Assembly: GCF_964204645.1 (NCBI RefSeq)
Contig: NC_134026.1
Span: forward strand, 8,133,450 to 8,197,449
Length of the DNA: 64,000 nucleotides
Reading direction: 5' to 3'
DNA from: Tubulanus polymorphus
Lineage: Eukaryota; Nemertea; Palaeonemertea; Tubulaniformes; Tubulanidae
Part shown: positions 23,510-34,755 of the stretch, one piece after another
How positions within the stretch are numbered: the stretch's first letter is position 1
How the letters are laid out: the number at the start of each line of letters is the position of its first letter
Made by a program: the position numbers and the translations under genes
Notes under the pieces: model-generated
Database searches by the model: none
Seen by the model: the letters and a program-made list of their open reading frames with translations, nothing else
Told to the model about the DNA's origin: nothing

Positions 23510-26036
23510 TTAGAGTCTTTGTGTCAAGTTGACAAAGAGACCGATGAGTCATCTTCCCTTCATCCCTCCCTAGATCCAGCTCAGAACTCTGATTATACGT
23601 GTGACTGGATTCCATTTAGCATTATTAAACCACCGACAGTTTAATACGCCTTAAATATCGCTATCTGATAAAAATAGCTAGGGGTATGGGGAAAGGGGAC
23701 CTAGGTCAGGGAGGGGAGGTGAAAGAGGAAGGGGTAAGGGGCAGGAGAGGTTAGCGAGGGGAGTGAGGTAGGGAGGGACGGGTTATAGGGAGGGGAGATA
23801 TAAGGAGGGGATATATGAGGTATAGGGAGGGTAGGGGAGGTATGAGACGGGGATTCGAGCTGGGCGGAGAGGTATAGGGAGTAGGGAGGGGAAGGTATAA
23901 GGAGGGGATGAGGTATAGCGAAAGGAGGGAGGTATAGGCATCGGGAGGTAGGTGTGTGAGGTATGTATATACAACTGTGGTTTAAACATCGGGCGAAAAA
24001 GCAATTAAGATTTGCATCAAAAGCGAAAGTTGAAGTAAGAGGAAAATTCAGCAAAGATGAGCGACGATAGATAGAGTTCACAGCAGCAACGGACCAGAAG
24101 TGGAGGTCACAGCCGCAGTGACCTCTAGTGACAATAAGCTAAAGATGAAAGACCACCACAGTTATACATGTATCAAACACACATTGAATTCATTCGTCAT
24201 TTCATTGGAATCAGTCACATGTTATTCTCAGAATCCTAGGCTGGCTGCCGCAGTCCCTCCTTAGACTAATATCCCCCCCTGGCACTCGCGTTACCGGCTG
24301 CGGGATATGCATGTTGTTAAAACTGTTATATCAATACATTGTTATTGGTTTTCAAACCGTACATTCAGTGATATTAGGAGAACAATGAAACCACAATGTA
24401 TAAAATCAATACATCGTTACTACTGCGCATAGTATCTCTCAACAACTCACTCCTCGGGTTAGCGTTAGTTAGCCTAATCCTCCTGATAGTAGTAGTACTA
24501 CCACTACCTCGCCGGGTAGTACTACAACTACTTGAGTCAATTTTCATGCTGTTACATGTATCATTATTATCATCGTTCTCAATCGTGTTAAATTTACAGA
24601 AATAAAAACAATAAAATATCAACGAATTTCTAAAACAACATCAATCACGATTGACGGAAACAAAAAACATGACGTCACTAACGAGATATTCTACGTAAGA
24701 AGACAATCGACATGCAACTCCTGCGCAGTGCCACCTGGCGGTGAGTTCAGTGTTAGACTTATAACTAAAGTTCTAAAAGCAAAAAACTTCCAAAGTTTTT
24801 CAAGACTGAAATAAAGCAGGGACAAAAACCAAAAGTGTCAACAGTGAATGTAAACACACAGAAAGAACAGGAGCGAAACAGAATGAAATGGGAGTGATTT
24901 AGATTGTTGTAACAGATACAAGAATTAGACAAACATTTATTCATTCCGTGGCTATACAGAACTAACTATACAGTCATCCAGAAGAATCTTCCAGATTCAT
25001 TTGTTTGTTTTATACGAAAATAGCACGTCATTAGAAAATCTCAGCTTACATCTCAATTTGAGATTTGTGAGAGTTTTACTCAAACCTGGATCACACTAAA
25101 CAGGGTAAAGATCGACGGCAGAGCCGCGTATTACACGCACGACCCCCTCGATGCTGACCGTCCCTGTTTAGAATGATTGGTGCTGCCTCGGGTTCAAACA
25201 CGAAAAATAACATGCTATAAATAAATATATATCATGATATATGAAAATGCGAAACAATGTACGTAGGCCTCTCACATTGTACCGGAAGGACCCTTATCCT
25301 GTATATTGTACCGGGGGACCCTTATCCGGTACAATGTAGAAGGGATTAAGTGAAGAGTAAATGTCGCTACTCTAGACTTAAGTTTAAAGCGACCCCTGCC
25401 CAAAGCGGGTTTATAAGCCTACACTGTAATCGATCGATAGACACGCCACCTATACGTAAATATAGACGGCGTGGTGGGCACGGGAGGAGTTGCCATGACG
25501 ACGTCGTACATTATTGGTTTGGTTTAACAGATTATTTTTACATTCATTTTTATCATTAATTTCTACATTAATTTAAAACACGAAATTACAGAAAAAAACC
25601 CGAACCTTTTACTGAATTATCGTTACAGAAGACGAACAACCTCTCGCGAGAAAATCCGTGACTAGAATGCGCAGTTCCGGCAGCGATCAGAGACAGACAG
25701 ACAGACAGACAAAGCCGGTACATGTCCCTAAACCTCAAACTCCAGCCGCAACTCCTCCTAGCGGTTAATATCCAAACGAAAGTCAAACAATCGACGAAAT
25801 TATTCATGATTTATCAATCACCAAAAATAGTCCATCGCATCTTTACAAAGCTCGAACAATTTGCATTGTTTGATTTGGCTGGATGTGTCCGCGCGCGCAC
25901 GCACACGGTGTGCACACGTCCGAACGCACACGGTGCACATAGTTTCCAGTTTATAAAAATATATTCTATTCATAGAAAACAGCAATGATGAATGAGGCAG
26001 TCAGGCGTGCGGGCGGGCGGCAGTGTCAGGTGGAGT
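21216..26036. other. Long AT-rich non-coding region; possible 3' UTR of the 2,094-codon gene
   Basis: No supported gene in 4.8 kb. It lies directly 3' (minus strand) of the big frame and could be a long 3' UTR. On the minus strand AATAAA-type signals occur, for example at about 21700. Contents: CTG run 23480-23507; G/A-rich stretch 23695-23960 that creates artefact frames on the other strand; GACA run 25685-25710; an inverted repeat around CATTGTACCGG/CCGGTACAATG at 25274-25338; an alternating CGCGCGCACGCACAC stretch at about 25890-25940. Confidence 0.45.
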
Positions 26037-29000
26037 TTATATAGAATACACCTGAATCTTATTATGTGGTCGTTGAATCGCTGCGTCCCACCAACCCTTA
26101 GCTCCACTAGGAATATGATGCCGGTTCAATCTGCCATCCATGTGATTTTCCTGATGTGACGGAGGTGTTTTCAGTTCTAACGTATAAATTTCGTCGTCAT
26201 CCGTATAAATGACGCAATGAAGGACTTTGGCGACGTCATCGGCGTTCTTCTGTATGGTCACGTCTCCGTAGTAACAATTGTTACGGCCGATCAATCCGTC
26301 TTGATAACGGAATTTCACGAATAATCCGTTACCATCGCTGCGGCGTTTAATTTTAATGGCGGCTCCGTAGATACGACGTTTTTGTTGATCCATCCATTTA
26401 CGTAGGCCCTTCTCTTCACTCAGCCAGCGTGATTCTTCATACTGCGGATTAGTGAGATATATGTGTGAGTATTGATTGAATAGAACTGGTAATATAAACG
26501 CGTCAGGTGCCCGTTTATCCTCATCACGTATTGGCTGATTGGCGAAATAAAGTCGAATTGTTCCCGTTTTATTAGAATTCTCATCATGTTTCGGAACCGC
26601 TAACGAGTGGTGTTTCGGAGCAACTTCCGCTGTTTCCGGTTTAGGCGTGGGTAGTGAGTCGGATTTTGTAGGTGGAGCCACTGGTTCGATGACTTCTATT
26701 TCTGGAGATCTGACGGCTGGTTTGACAGGTGCAGCTGTTTTGACAGGTGTGGCTGCAGCTGATGGCGGCTCAGACCCGGCAACTATTAGTGGAGTTATAT
26801 AAGGTAACTCCTGTTCGACCTCTTGCTCAGATTTAGGAGGTTTAATGGTGACGACTGGTGTAAGTGGAGGAGGTTCAGAGGTCGGTACTGGAGGAGGTAT
26901 GTTATTATCATCGCTCTGTGATTTTGGAGTAGAGGTATCGACCGGTCCCGTCTCTCCGCTCGGGTAAGAATAATCAGAATTTGGAGTCTGAGAAATAACG
27001 GGTTCGGTTTGAGGCTTTACTACTTCTTCTGCCTCGATTTCTTTCTCTTTCTTTTTGCCGTCTTTCTTATCTTTTTGTTTCTTTTCTTTTTCGAGTCTCT
27101 TCTTTTCGAGTCGCTCTTTCTTTTCCTTTTCTTTTCTTTCTTTTTCTTCCTTTTTGGCAAGAGCTTTTGCTTCTTTTTCTTTTTTCTGTTTCTCTTTTTT
27201 CTCTGCCTTTTCGCGGTCTCTATTTTTCTTCTTATCTTTCTTGTCTTTATCTGCTGCTTCTTTCTCCTTCTTCAATTTATCTTCCTCAGTTTCTTTAACG
27301 GGAGCAGTTTCTACCTTCAATTCTACAACAGGAGCAACAATTTCAATCTCTTCATTTCTATCAGTTTCTCCTGTCTCTTCTGGCGCTGGCGTCTCGTCAG
27401 GTCCGGTCTCATCCGGCGCTGGTGTCTCATCTGGCACTGGTGTCTCGTCAGGTCCGGTCTCGTCTGGCACATGTGTCTCGTCCCGCGCTGGTGTCTCTTC
27501 TGGCGCCTGTTTCTCGTCAGGTTCTGTCTCGTCTGGTCCTGGAGTCTCTTCCGGCGCTATCGTCTCATCCGGTGCTATTGTCTCGTTAGGTATGGTCTCC
27601 TCAATTCTAATTTCTGGCGAATCGTCATCCTTCAGTTCTACGATAAGAATTGGTTCGGGATGATGTTGAATTTCTTCTGTTTCAGGTTCATCCAACTCTT
27701 CAGGCAAATCCTCAACTTCATCAACTTTAATCTCAGGTGTTGTAAGTGTGGCCAATTCAGCAGCGGTGTCAGGTTCATCCTCCTGTAACTGATCAGTTAT
27801 ATCCTCCTCTGTGACCGGTTTCGATGAAAGTTGTTCTTTCACTTCTTCTAAAACTTCATCGACGATTTCATTAGCGATTCTTTCAGCGAATTGAACATCA
27901 GTTTCATTGACATTAGGAACAACCTGTTCATCGTCAACATTTCGCTGTTCAGGTGTTGTCGATGTAGACGGTTTCGGTTCCTCTAACTTCTTCTCCTCTT
28001 CTTCCTCCGGTTTCGGATCTTCTTTAGTTTTCGGATTTTTCTTGAAGAAATTAAAACTGAAAAATCTCTTCTTTTTCTTTTTATCATCTTTATCGTGTTT
28101 CTCATCAGTGTCATCTTCATTTCTATCCTTCGTTCCGTCTGGCTTTTTCTTATTTTTCTTTCCTAAACCAAAAGACGCTCGAATTCCTGATTTCTTAGGC
28201 TTCGACTCTTCTTTTTCAGTTTCATCCTCTTTAGATACAGGAACAACTTGATCTTCATCCTTCTTCTGTTTCTTTTTATTTCCCCAACCAAACGATGCAA
28301 ACAGCTTACGTTTAGGAGCTCTTTCATTTTCAGTTTCGGGTTCCTTTTCGTCCTCTTTTTCTTCATTCTTATCTTCATCTTCTTTAGGTTCATCATTAGG
28401 TTCATCTTCTTTAGATTCTGGAAAAGCTTCGACGATGGAGTTATCTATTTGAACAATTGGTTGTTCCTCCTCGATATTCAGCTCTGATTCATCAATAGCC
28501 ACAGCTCCTTCCAATATAATTTCTGTATCAAACCCATCGTCAAGATCAACAGTTTTGACAACATCAGCAGAACCACTGATTGGTTCAGCATTGATTGGTT
28601 CCGCAGATTCAGTAACTGATTCAGCTGATTCAGTGATTGGTTCATCATCTTCTACTTTTTCAATAATGAGAACCGGAATGGTTGGTTCGATTAAAATCTC
28701 TTCACCTTTATTTGACAAATTTTCATCGTCAGGATCAATGAATTTTGAGGAGAATTCCTCTTTCACAGTTTCCACAGTTTCTTCCTCCAGTGGTAATTCT
28801 GTATCTATTACTGGCTCAACTGAATCTAGTTCATCGTGAACCTCTGGTTCAGGTATATCAGGTTCAGGTACCTCAATTTTCACAGGTATCTCGGGTTCAG
28901 GAGGTTTTACTTCAACTTCTTCATTGATATCGACCACTATTGCTGCTGGTTCTGGCACGGCTGATGCTGCCTCTGCTTGTTCAGTCTCTTTCTCAATGTC

Positions 29001-32000
29001 AACTGTTTTATTTTGATCAGTTACAACTATTTCAGGCTGCACTTTATCTTTCTTTCCAAAAGACAGCTTCTTCTTCTTCTTCTTTTTCTTCTTCTTTTCT
29101 GCTTCTTTATGGTCTTTTTCTTCCGGTTTGTCATATTGCTTTTTATCTTTATGCCTTCTACCGAAATGAGGTAAATGAAAATGAAACCTGAACGGACTTT
29201 TCGAGCGATCTTTAGATTTTTCAGGTTTTTGTGTATCTTCGTCTTCATCAACAGCATCATCTGCAGCATTTTCATCTTTTTCATCCTCGACTGATGCTTC
29301 ATTCGTTACCGGTTTCACGACTTCCGTTTCGTCATTTTCTTTAAGTAATCCATCGTTTGTTTTAATTTCATCTTCATCTACAGCTACAGCACCTTCCATT
29401 ACAATAACTATATCATCCACATCCACATCCGCATTCTCATCCTCATTTGCTGCTTCAGCTGCTGTAGCTTCTGGTAGTGGCTTTTCTAACTCATCGGTAA
29501 TTATTGGTTCTGGTTCTTCTATCGCTATCGCACCTTCTGTCACAATTGTGATGTCATCTTCGTGTTTACTGGTGTCATCTATGATCGGTTGTGATACTTC
29601 TGTATTCTGTTCTGGCTCTGGTAATATATTATCTATACAGATACTCATATCACCGACAGGTAACATATCGCTTTCATCCAGATTCAACGGTTCATCTTTC
29701 GGTTGAAGTTCTGTTTTTGCTAATTCAGAATCGACTTCTTTAAGAAGTGAAGTTTCTTCCTCAGTCGGAGTCGATTCTTGTAAAGGAATTGGAACCTCTG
29801 CTGTTATTGTTTCATTATCTTCAGCTTGGAATCTATTCACGTCTGCTTCATCTGGTTCAATCTCTTTTCTATCTTCCACTTTCTCTTCGTCTTTCGGATC
29901 TGTTGTTTTCGGTTTGTGTCCGAGACCCAAATGTAAATGGAATTTTTTCTTTTTGTGTTGTGAATCTTCTTCTTTCTTCTCAGTTTCTTCATCTTTTGGC
30001 TTCTTTTTCTTTTTCCTGTTTTTCTTTTTCTTGCCTTTTCCAAAACTTAAATGGATTCCAAACTTATGTTTGTCGGAATCAGGTGTTTCTTTTGCGTCTT
30101 TATCGCCATCTTTTTCATCAACAAGTTTTCCTTCTGATGTTTCTGCAACTGGTTTCACCTCTACTGGTATTTCCTCAATAGGTGCAGGTGTCGTTTCCTC
30201 AGCTGGTTCTACTAATTCGGGTGTATGTTCGACAGGTATTTCCTCAACTGGTGCCGGTGCCTCTTCAACAGGTGCCTCAGCGATTGGTGTCACTACTACA
30301 TGTGTATCCTCTGTAGGCTCATCAACACGTGTCTCCTCTATAGGTATCTCTTCTACATGTGTCTCTACAGGTGCCTCTTCTGCAGGTATCTCCTTTACAG
30401 GTACCTCTTCTGTAGGTGTCTCATCGACAGGCGTCTCTTCAACAGGTGTCTCTTCTACAGGTCTCTCTTCAGCAGTTGTCGCCTCGGTAGGGGTCTCTTC
30501 TATTGGGGTCTCGTCGACTAGAACCTCTTCTTCAGGTGTCTCGTTTATGGGTGTCCCGTCTACAAATGTCTTTTCTGCAGGCGTCTCTTCTGTAGTTGTT
30601 TGCTCCGGTATTTCTACTAATTGTGGTGGAGTATATTGTATCGGTGCTGGTGGTTCTAGCGAAACAGATCGCTCTGTTCTCTCCGTTACGGGATTCTCCT
30701 GGCTTTCATCAATTACTTTCACTTTCTTCTTTCCTCTTTTACCAAAACCGAACGAAGCTCGGAACCCGACTGCTTTTTCTTTATCTTCAGTTTTTTCCTT
30801 CTTCTTTTTGTCTTTCTTCTTTTTCTTTCCAAAATGAAAGAATGGTATTTTTATTTTATGTCCAGTTTTCTTTTCTTTATTTTCTCCTTCAGCGACAGAT
30901 TTATCAGGTTTATCTTCATCTTGCTGTGTCATATCTGAATTGATGACTATTACCGGACTGACCTCAGCTACCGGACTGACCTCAGCTACTGGACTGACCT
31001 CAACTTCTGGACTGACTTCAACATCTGGACTGACCTCAACTTCAGAAATGACCTCAGTGACCGGTTCCTCCGGTTTATCTACTATTTGTTGATCTTCATG
31101 AATCGCATCAGACTCCAACAATTCATCTTCAGTTGGTTTTTCGGAATTCTCGTCCATTTCAATCTTGTCTTTTGAGTCATCTTTTTCATCTTTAGAGTCA
31201 TTTATCTCATCTTTAGAGGCATCTATGCCATCTTTAGAGTCATCTATGTCATCTTTAGAGTCATCGACGTCATCTTTAGAGTCATCGACGTCATCTTTAG
31301 AGTCGGATCTCTCTTCAATCATATCATCTTTATCTTCGGGTTCATATTCTATGTGATCTGTATAAACTGCTATCGGTTGGGATTGGACACTGATTTCAGG
31401 TTTCTCAGTGAACTGTAGTGTTAACTCCTTCTCTGTCTCATCATCTGCTACTGCTGCTGCTGTTATTGTCGGTTTAGTATCTGGCTCGTATTCACTTATC
31501 TCACTCGTTTCTACACCCGGTTTTGTATCCGGTTCATACTCCTCTAATTTCACCTCATTTTCATCATTCATCTCAATATCATCTTCTTTTTTATCTGTCT
31601 CTTCATTCTCTTTATTGTCCTCTACAGTTTTATCGTTCAAATCCTCCTCATCTTTCTTCGTTTTTCCGACTCCGAATGAAAGATGAACTTTACCTTTCTT
31701 ATCAATCTTTTTATCTTCATTCTTGGTCTCATCGTCATCTTTCTTTTTCTTCTTAGACTTTTTCCCGATTCCGAATGAAGCTCGTAGCTTCCTCTTATCT
31801 TTTTGTTTATTATTCTCCTCAGTGGGGGGCGTGTCGACCTTTTCATCTTTGACTTCTTTTTGTTTTTTCTTGTTGCCTTTTTTTCCTAATCCGAATGAAG
31901 CTCGTATTTTAGCCCCAAGACTCAACTGCTCGTCTCCTGTTTGTTTGTCTCCTATTGCTCCTCGTGTTTCATCACTTCCATTCACCGCTAAATCATCACT

Positions 32001-32321
32001 TTCTTTCTTCTCTTCGACAGCAGCAACAATTTTATCTTTCTCAGGCTCCGTATCCTGATATTCTTTATTTGCATCCGTATCATTTTTATCAGCAGCTTGT
32101 TCAATGTGACCTCCGTTAATACCCTGAGTTTCATCATTCTCCATAACCTCCTTTACCTCCTCCTCATCAACCTCCTCATCGCCATGATGATCTCCATTCT
32201 CTCCGTTTTTACTCACTACCCCCGAATCATCGCTATGTAACATTTCATCGTGTTCACTGTTATCGATTTTGACGTCGTCAGATGGCGCTGCTGTTGTTCT
32301 CTTCACGTCGCATTCTTCCAT
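26037..32321 (-). CDS. Giant acidic protein with repeated basic Phe/Gly/Lys motifs; unrecognised C-terminal domain
   Basis: One uninterrupted frame of 2,094 codons, ATG 32319-32321, stop 26037-26039. An acceptor-like TATTCGCAG ends ten bases before the ATG, so a 5' UTR exon probably exists. Most of the chain is Glu/Asp/Pro/Thr-rich and disordered, with tandem runs (VEETPVEETPVDETP near 600-700; DSKDDVDDSKDD near 345; PDETGPDETP near 1620). About twelve basic-aromatic motifs, typified by RASFGLGKKxKKKK, are spread at roughly residues 140, 180, 215, 490, 520, 755, 795, 1050, 1080, 1345, 1385 and 1420. The last (KKKKKRFFSFNFFKK) looks like the MARCKS effector region. A Lys/Glu single-helix-like segment spans about 1680-1765. 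The final 170 residues look globular (RLYFANQPIRDED, RWLSEEKGLRKWMDQQ, GWWDAAIQRP). I do not recognise the family; membrane or cytoskeletal scaffolding is inference only. Confidence 0.85.
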   Translation of the reverse strand: MEECDVKRTTAAPSDDVKIDNSEHDEMLHSDDSGVVSKNGENGDHHGDEEVDEEEVKEVMENDETQGINGGHIEQAADKNDTDANKEYQDTEPEKDKIVAAVEEKKESDDLAVNGSDETRGAIGDKQTGDEQLSLGAKIRASFGLGKKGNKKKQKEVKDEKVDTPPTEENNKQKDKRKLRASFGIGKKSKKKKKDDDETKNEDKKIDKKGKVHLSFGVGKTKKDEEDLNDKTVEDNKENEETDKKEDDIEMNDENEVKLEEYEPDTKPGVETSEISEYEPDTKPTITAAAVADDETEKELTLQFTEKPEISVQSQPIAVYTDHIEYEPEDKDDMIEERSDSKDDVDDSKDDVDDSKDDIDDSKDGIDASKDEINDSKDEKDDSKDKIEMDENSEKPTEDELLESDAIHEDQQIVDKPEEPVTEVISEVEVSPDVEVSPEVEVSPVAEVSPVAEVSPVIVINSDMTQQDEDKPDKSVAEGENKEKKTGHKIKIPFFHFGKKKKKDKKKKEKTEDKEKAVGFRASFGFGKRGKKKVKVIDESQENPVTERTERSVSLEPPAPIQYTPPQLVEIPEQTTTEETPAEKTFVDGTPINETPEEEVLVDETPIEETPTEATTAEERPVEETPVEETPVDETPTEEVPVKEIPAEEAPVETHVEEIPIEETRVDEPTEDTHVVVTPIAEAPVEEAPAPVEEIPVEHTPELVEPAEETTPAPIEEIPVEVKPVAETSEGKLVDEKDGDKDAKETPDSDKHKFGIHLSFGKGKKKKNRKKKKKPKDEETEKKEEDSQHKKKKFHLHLGLGHKPKTTDPKDEEKVEDRKEIEPDEADVNRFQAEDNETITAEVPIPLQESTPTEEETSLLKEVDSELAKTELQPKDEPLNLDESDMLPVGDMSICIDNILPEPEQNTEVSQPIIDDTSKHEDDITIVTEGAIAIEEPEPIITDELEKPLPEATAAEAANEDENADVDVDDIVIVMEGAVAVDEDEIKTNDGLLKENDETEVVKPVTNEASVEDEKDENAADDAVDEDEDTQKPEKSKDRSKSPFRFHFHLPHFGRRHKDKKQYDKPEEKDHKEAEKKKKKKKKKKLSFGKKDKVQPEIVVTDQNKTVDIEKETEQAEAASAVPEPAAIVVDINEEVEVKPPEPEIPVKIEVPEPDIPEPEVHDELDSVEPVIDTELPLEEETVETVKEEFSSKFIDPDDENLSNKGEEILIEPTIPVLIIEKVEDDEPITESAESVTESAEPINAEPISGSADVVKTVDLDDGFDTEIILEGAVAIDESELNIEEEQPIVQIDNSIVEAFPESKEDEPNDEPKEDEDKNEEKEDEKEPETENERAPKRKLFASFGWGNKKKQKKDEDQVVPVSKEDETEKEESKPKKSGIRASFGLGKKNKKKPDGTKDRNEDDTDEKHDKDDKKKKKRFFSFNFFKKNPKTKEDPKPEEEEEKKLEEPKPSTSTTPEQRNVDDEQVVPNVNETDVQFAERIANEIVDEVLEEVKEQLSSKPVTEEDITDQLQEDEPDTAAELATLTTPEIKVDEVEDLPEELDEPETEEIQHHPEPILIVELKDDDSPEIRIEETIPNETIAPDETIAPEETPGPDETEPDEKQAPEETPARDETHVPDETGPDETPVPDETPAPDETGPDETPAPEETGETDRNEEIEIVAPVVELKVETAPVKETEEDKLKKEKEAADKDKKDKKKNRDREKAEKKEKQKKEKEAKALAKKEEKERKEKEKKERLEKKRLEKEKKQKDKKDGKKKEKEIEAEEVVKPQTEPVISQTPNSDYSYPSGETGPVDTSTPKSQSDDNNIPPPVPTSEPPPLTPVVTIKPPKSEQEVEQELPYITPLIVAGSEPPSAAATPVKTAAPVKPAVRSPEIEVIEPVAPPTKSDSLPTPKPETAEVAPKHHSLAVPKHDENSNKTGTIRLYFANQPIRDEDKRAPDAFILPVLFNQYSHIYLTNPQYEESRWLSEEKGLRKWMDQQKRRIYGAAIKIKRRSDGNGLFVKFRYQDGLIGRNNCYYGDVTIQKNADDVAKVLHCVIYTDDDEIYTLELKTPPSHQENHMDGRLNRHHIPSGAKGWWDAAIQRPHNKIQVYSI

Positions 32322-33470
32322 AATGTCCGTCTGCGAATAATGGGTAAAATATCCAACGAAATAAAAGCAGCTTCAAAGTGAAAAGCAAGCTGAGCGAGTT
32401 GTGTATTCGAATATATCTCTACTCTCCTTGGTATAAACACCCTGCAATGAGATAAAGAGATAGAGAACTAGAGGGATTAAACAGTCTAACTGTATTCAAC
32501 ATGTGCGGCACAGCACTAGACTAACTCATATAATAAAAACTATTTTATTAATTTGCGCAGTATTAAATAACCACGAGTACACCTGATTTCTTAGTCTATA
32601 CCACCATCCCCATACCACCTCATTTTACCATGCTAATACCACCATATACTTCCTAACCCTACCAATATACCACCCCTATACCACTCGCCCTACCATACAT
32701 ACCATCCCTATACTATCTAACTCTACCACATTACACCCCTATACCACCTTACCCTACCATACGCCTAATACTACCTAACCCTACCATAAATACCACCTAC
32801 CATCTCATTCTCCCGATCCTTATACCACAATCCCTATACTACATCATCCTACCATACGTATACCCTGTCATACATCACATACCTACACCACAATCTCTAT
32901 AACACCTTATTCTATCTTACCACCCCTATATACTACCTAGTAATCCTAACAGGCCTACACACCATCCTTAAACCCCCGTTGACACAACAAACAGCTGAAC
33001 ACCCAACTCTTGATACCCTTGATACCCTAACTAATGTATACTAGTATGAAATTTAGAAGAGGAAAATGAAAAATATTTTATTGAGCGCATTTGATGACAA
33101 TACTGAGGTAGAACATATGTTACCTCACTTGCCAGTGTCAGTATTCTACCGTTGTCTATTTTATCTGTTTTCCGTTATTTATGTGGAATTTTAAACCATT
33201 CAAGCGATTTCTAGTTATTTTTACTTTTATTTATCGTCATAAAAACCGCAGGTTTTCAAATCAATTCAACGCGAAGCAAAATGCACAAAATCGACCGTAA
33301 AATTCTCTCAAATTTTTAAATCTAGGATAAGATAAAGAGTCGGGGACCCTGGAAATATTCAATCTTAAACAGCACATGTTCTACAGGAGCCAACAGACAT
33401 AGAAAGCGAACAAACAACGCACTGACAGACTGTTGTGCACTGCAATATAATCAGCGCTGCGCAATTCCCT
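32322..33470. repeat. Upstream region with CTATACCACC-type degenerate tandem repeat
   Basis: From about 32575 to 32960 the text is a decayed array of a unit near 26 bp (ATACCACCTTACCCTACCAT). The rest is AT-rich with no gene. The first 100 bases probably include the promoter or non-coding exon of the big minus-strand gene. Confidence 0.6.
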
Positions 33471-33474
33471 TTTC

Positions 33475-33610
33475 GGTAACCCTCAAATACCCGGTAACCC
33501 GTCAAATACGTGGTAACCCGTAAAATACTAGGTAACCCCTTAAATACCCGGTCATCAGTCATATACCTGGTCACCAGACATACCTGGCCATCAGTCAAAT
33601 ACCCGGCGCA
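33475..33610. repeat. Tandem repeat, 18-19 bp unit
   Basis: About seven copies of AAATACCCGGTAACCCGTC, the last ones changing to GGTCATCAGTCATATACCT. No coding role. Confidence 0.8.
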
Positions 33611-33984
33611 TAAACATCCTTCCCATCGAACCTGATGGCAACGCTAGCCACAGCACGAAGCCCTTGTGTCACAACACACTCGACCAGGTGCGCAGCTACA
33701 AGCTCAGCTTAAATGATGTCATTATTAGCCAATCCAGAAATATCGTATAATTTTTGCCGGGGTTTTTCTATGAAATGTGCCTCAGCGATTATGTCGCAAC
33801 GAGCAATCTGCGCATGTATCCCTCCCTCGGCAGGGATTCGAACATGATGGCATCGAAACTCGCCCGCATGATACGAAGCGCAGTTTTTTCCCATTTTATT
33901 TTAGCCCGGGTTTTACCGTTTATAGTTCATCCGATTATACAACAAGGAATCTTATTGCTGCCGCTACCTGCGGCAAACCTCCGC

Positions 33985-34160
33985 GTGTACCTGCGCACCC
34001 GGACTAGTGTGGCTGGCACGGCTTGTTCCGTGGCTGAGTGTACCGCTGCCTTCAAGTTCGAATCCTTACCGGGTAAGGATGCCCGTGTAGAGACGGATAA
34101 TACGATAACCAGCATCTCCCGATGCTATGTAGATATATATTTAACCCTTTGTTCGCTAAA
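33985..34160 (+). repeat. Possible tRNA-derived SINE fragment
   Basis: TGGCTGAGTGT (A-box-like, about 34032) is followed by GTTCGAATCC (B-box, about 34056) and TTACCGGGTAAGG. A related GGGATTCGAACATGATGGCA segment lies at 33831. The spacing is shorter than in a true tRNA and no cloverleaf closes, so I call a SINE-like remnant rather than a tRNA gene. Confidence 0.4.
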
Positions 34161-34314
34161 GCCGACTGCCTACGGCTGGGAGAGGGTGACTCATCAATAT
34201 TTAATGATTCTCACTATCACTAATTGGTAGTAGAGATCTATCAGGATTATCGATTAATTCAGTCTCACAGTTTTGTGTTTAGTACTCTCACACTCAAACC
34301 ACGTGCTACGTTAG

Positions 34315-34316
<2 letters not shown>

Positions 34317-34367
<51 letters not shown>

Positions 34368-34380
34368 AATGCTGCTGCTG
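34317..34380. repeat. CTG trinucleotide run
   Basis: About 20 CTG units with one interruption (AAT). The minus-strand reading gives a poly-alanine frame that I treat as a repeat artefact. Confidence 0.95.
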
Positions 34381-34438
34381 GAGAGTGTAGGATTTGTGTG
34401 TGACTCACAATCAATAACATAACTCTCACCTTACACCA

Positions 34439-34755
34439 GCACCAGCCCATATGCCTCCTCACAGTCTGGGTCCTCCCACGGCTCCGTACATGCCCTCACG
34501 GCTCATAACGGCCCCCGATTACAAAGTCACCTCCTCAGAGGTTCAGTATCAGTGTTTATATCAAAACTATTACAAGTGTTAATAATTCAGAGCCATGAAA
34601 TTAACACTTCGACAGGAATCGGGATAGGAGCAGGAGTAGCAGCAGCGGCAGCAGCGGCAGCAGCAGCAGAAGCAGCAGCAGCAGTGGCACAGGGGCAGCA
34701 GGAAGGTGGAAAGCTAATCGATTTTATGAATAAATCATTACTAAAACAATATTGA
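34439..34755 (+). other. Possible coding exons of an unidentified plus-strand gene
   Basis: An acceptor-like CTCACCTTACACCAG ends at about 34438. It is followed by an open frame starting MPPHSLGPPTAPYMPSR (ATG about 34450) that runs 44 codons to a TAA near 34583. A second frame then ends TGIGIGAG, an alanine run coded by mixed GCA/GCG/GTA codons, and EGGKLIDFMNKSLLKQY. The sense-like ends hint at real protein, but no partner exons could be joined with confidence. It may belong with the terminal exon at 39.4 kb. Confidence 0.3.

Noticed and set aside
23701-24081. Pro/Ser/Tyr-rich minus-strand frames
   Set aside because: Artefact of the G/A-rich strand.
27009-31756. Many long plus-strand frames opposite the 2,094-codon gene (Ser/Phe/Leu-rich)
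   Set aside because: Complement of Lys/Glu/Asp codons; no features and broken into many pieces, unlike the continuous minus frame.
34265-34462. Poly-alanine minus-strand frame
   Set aside because: Translation of the CTG run.
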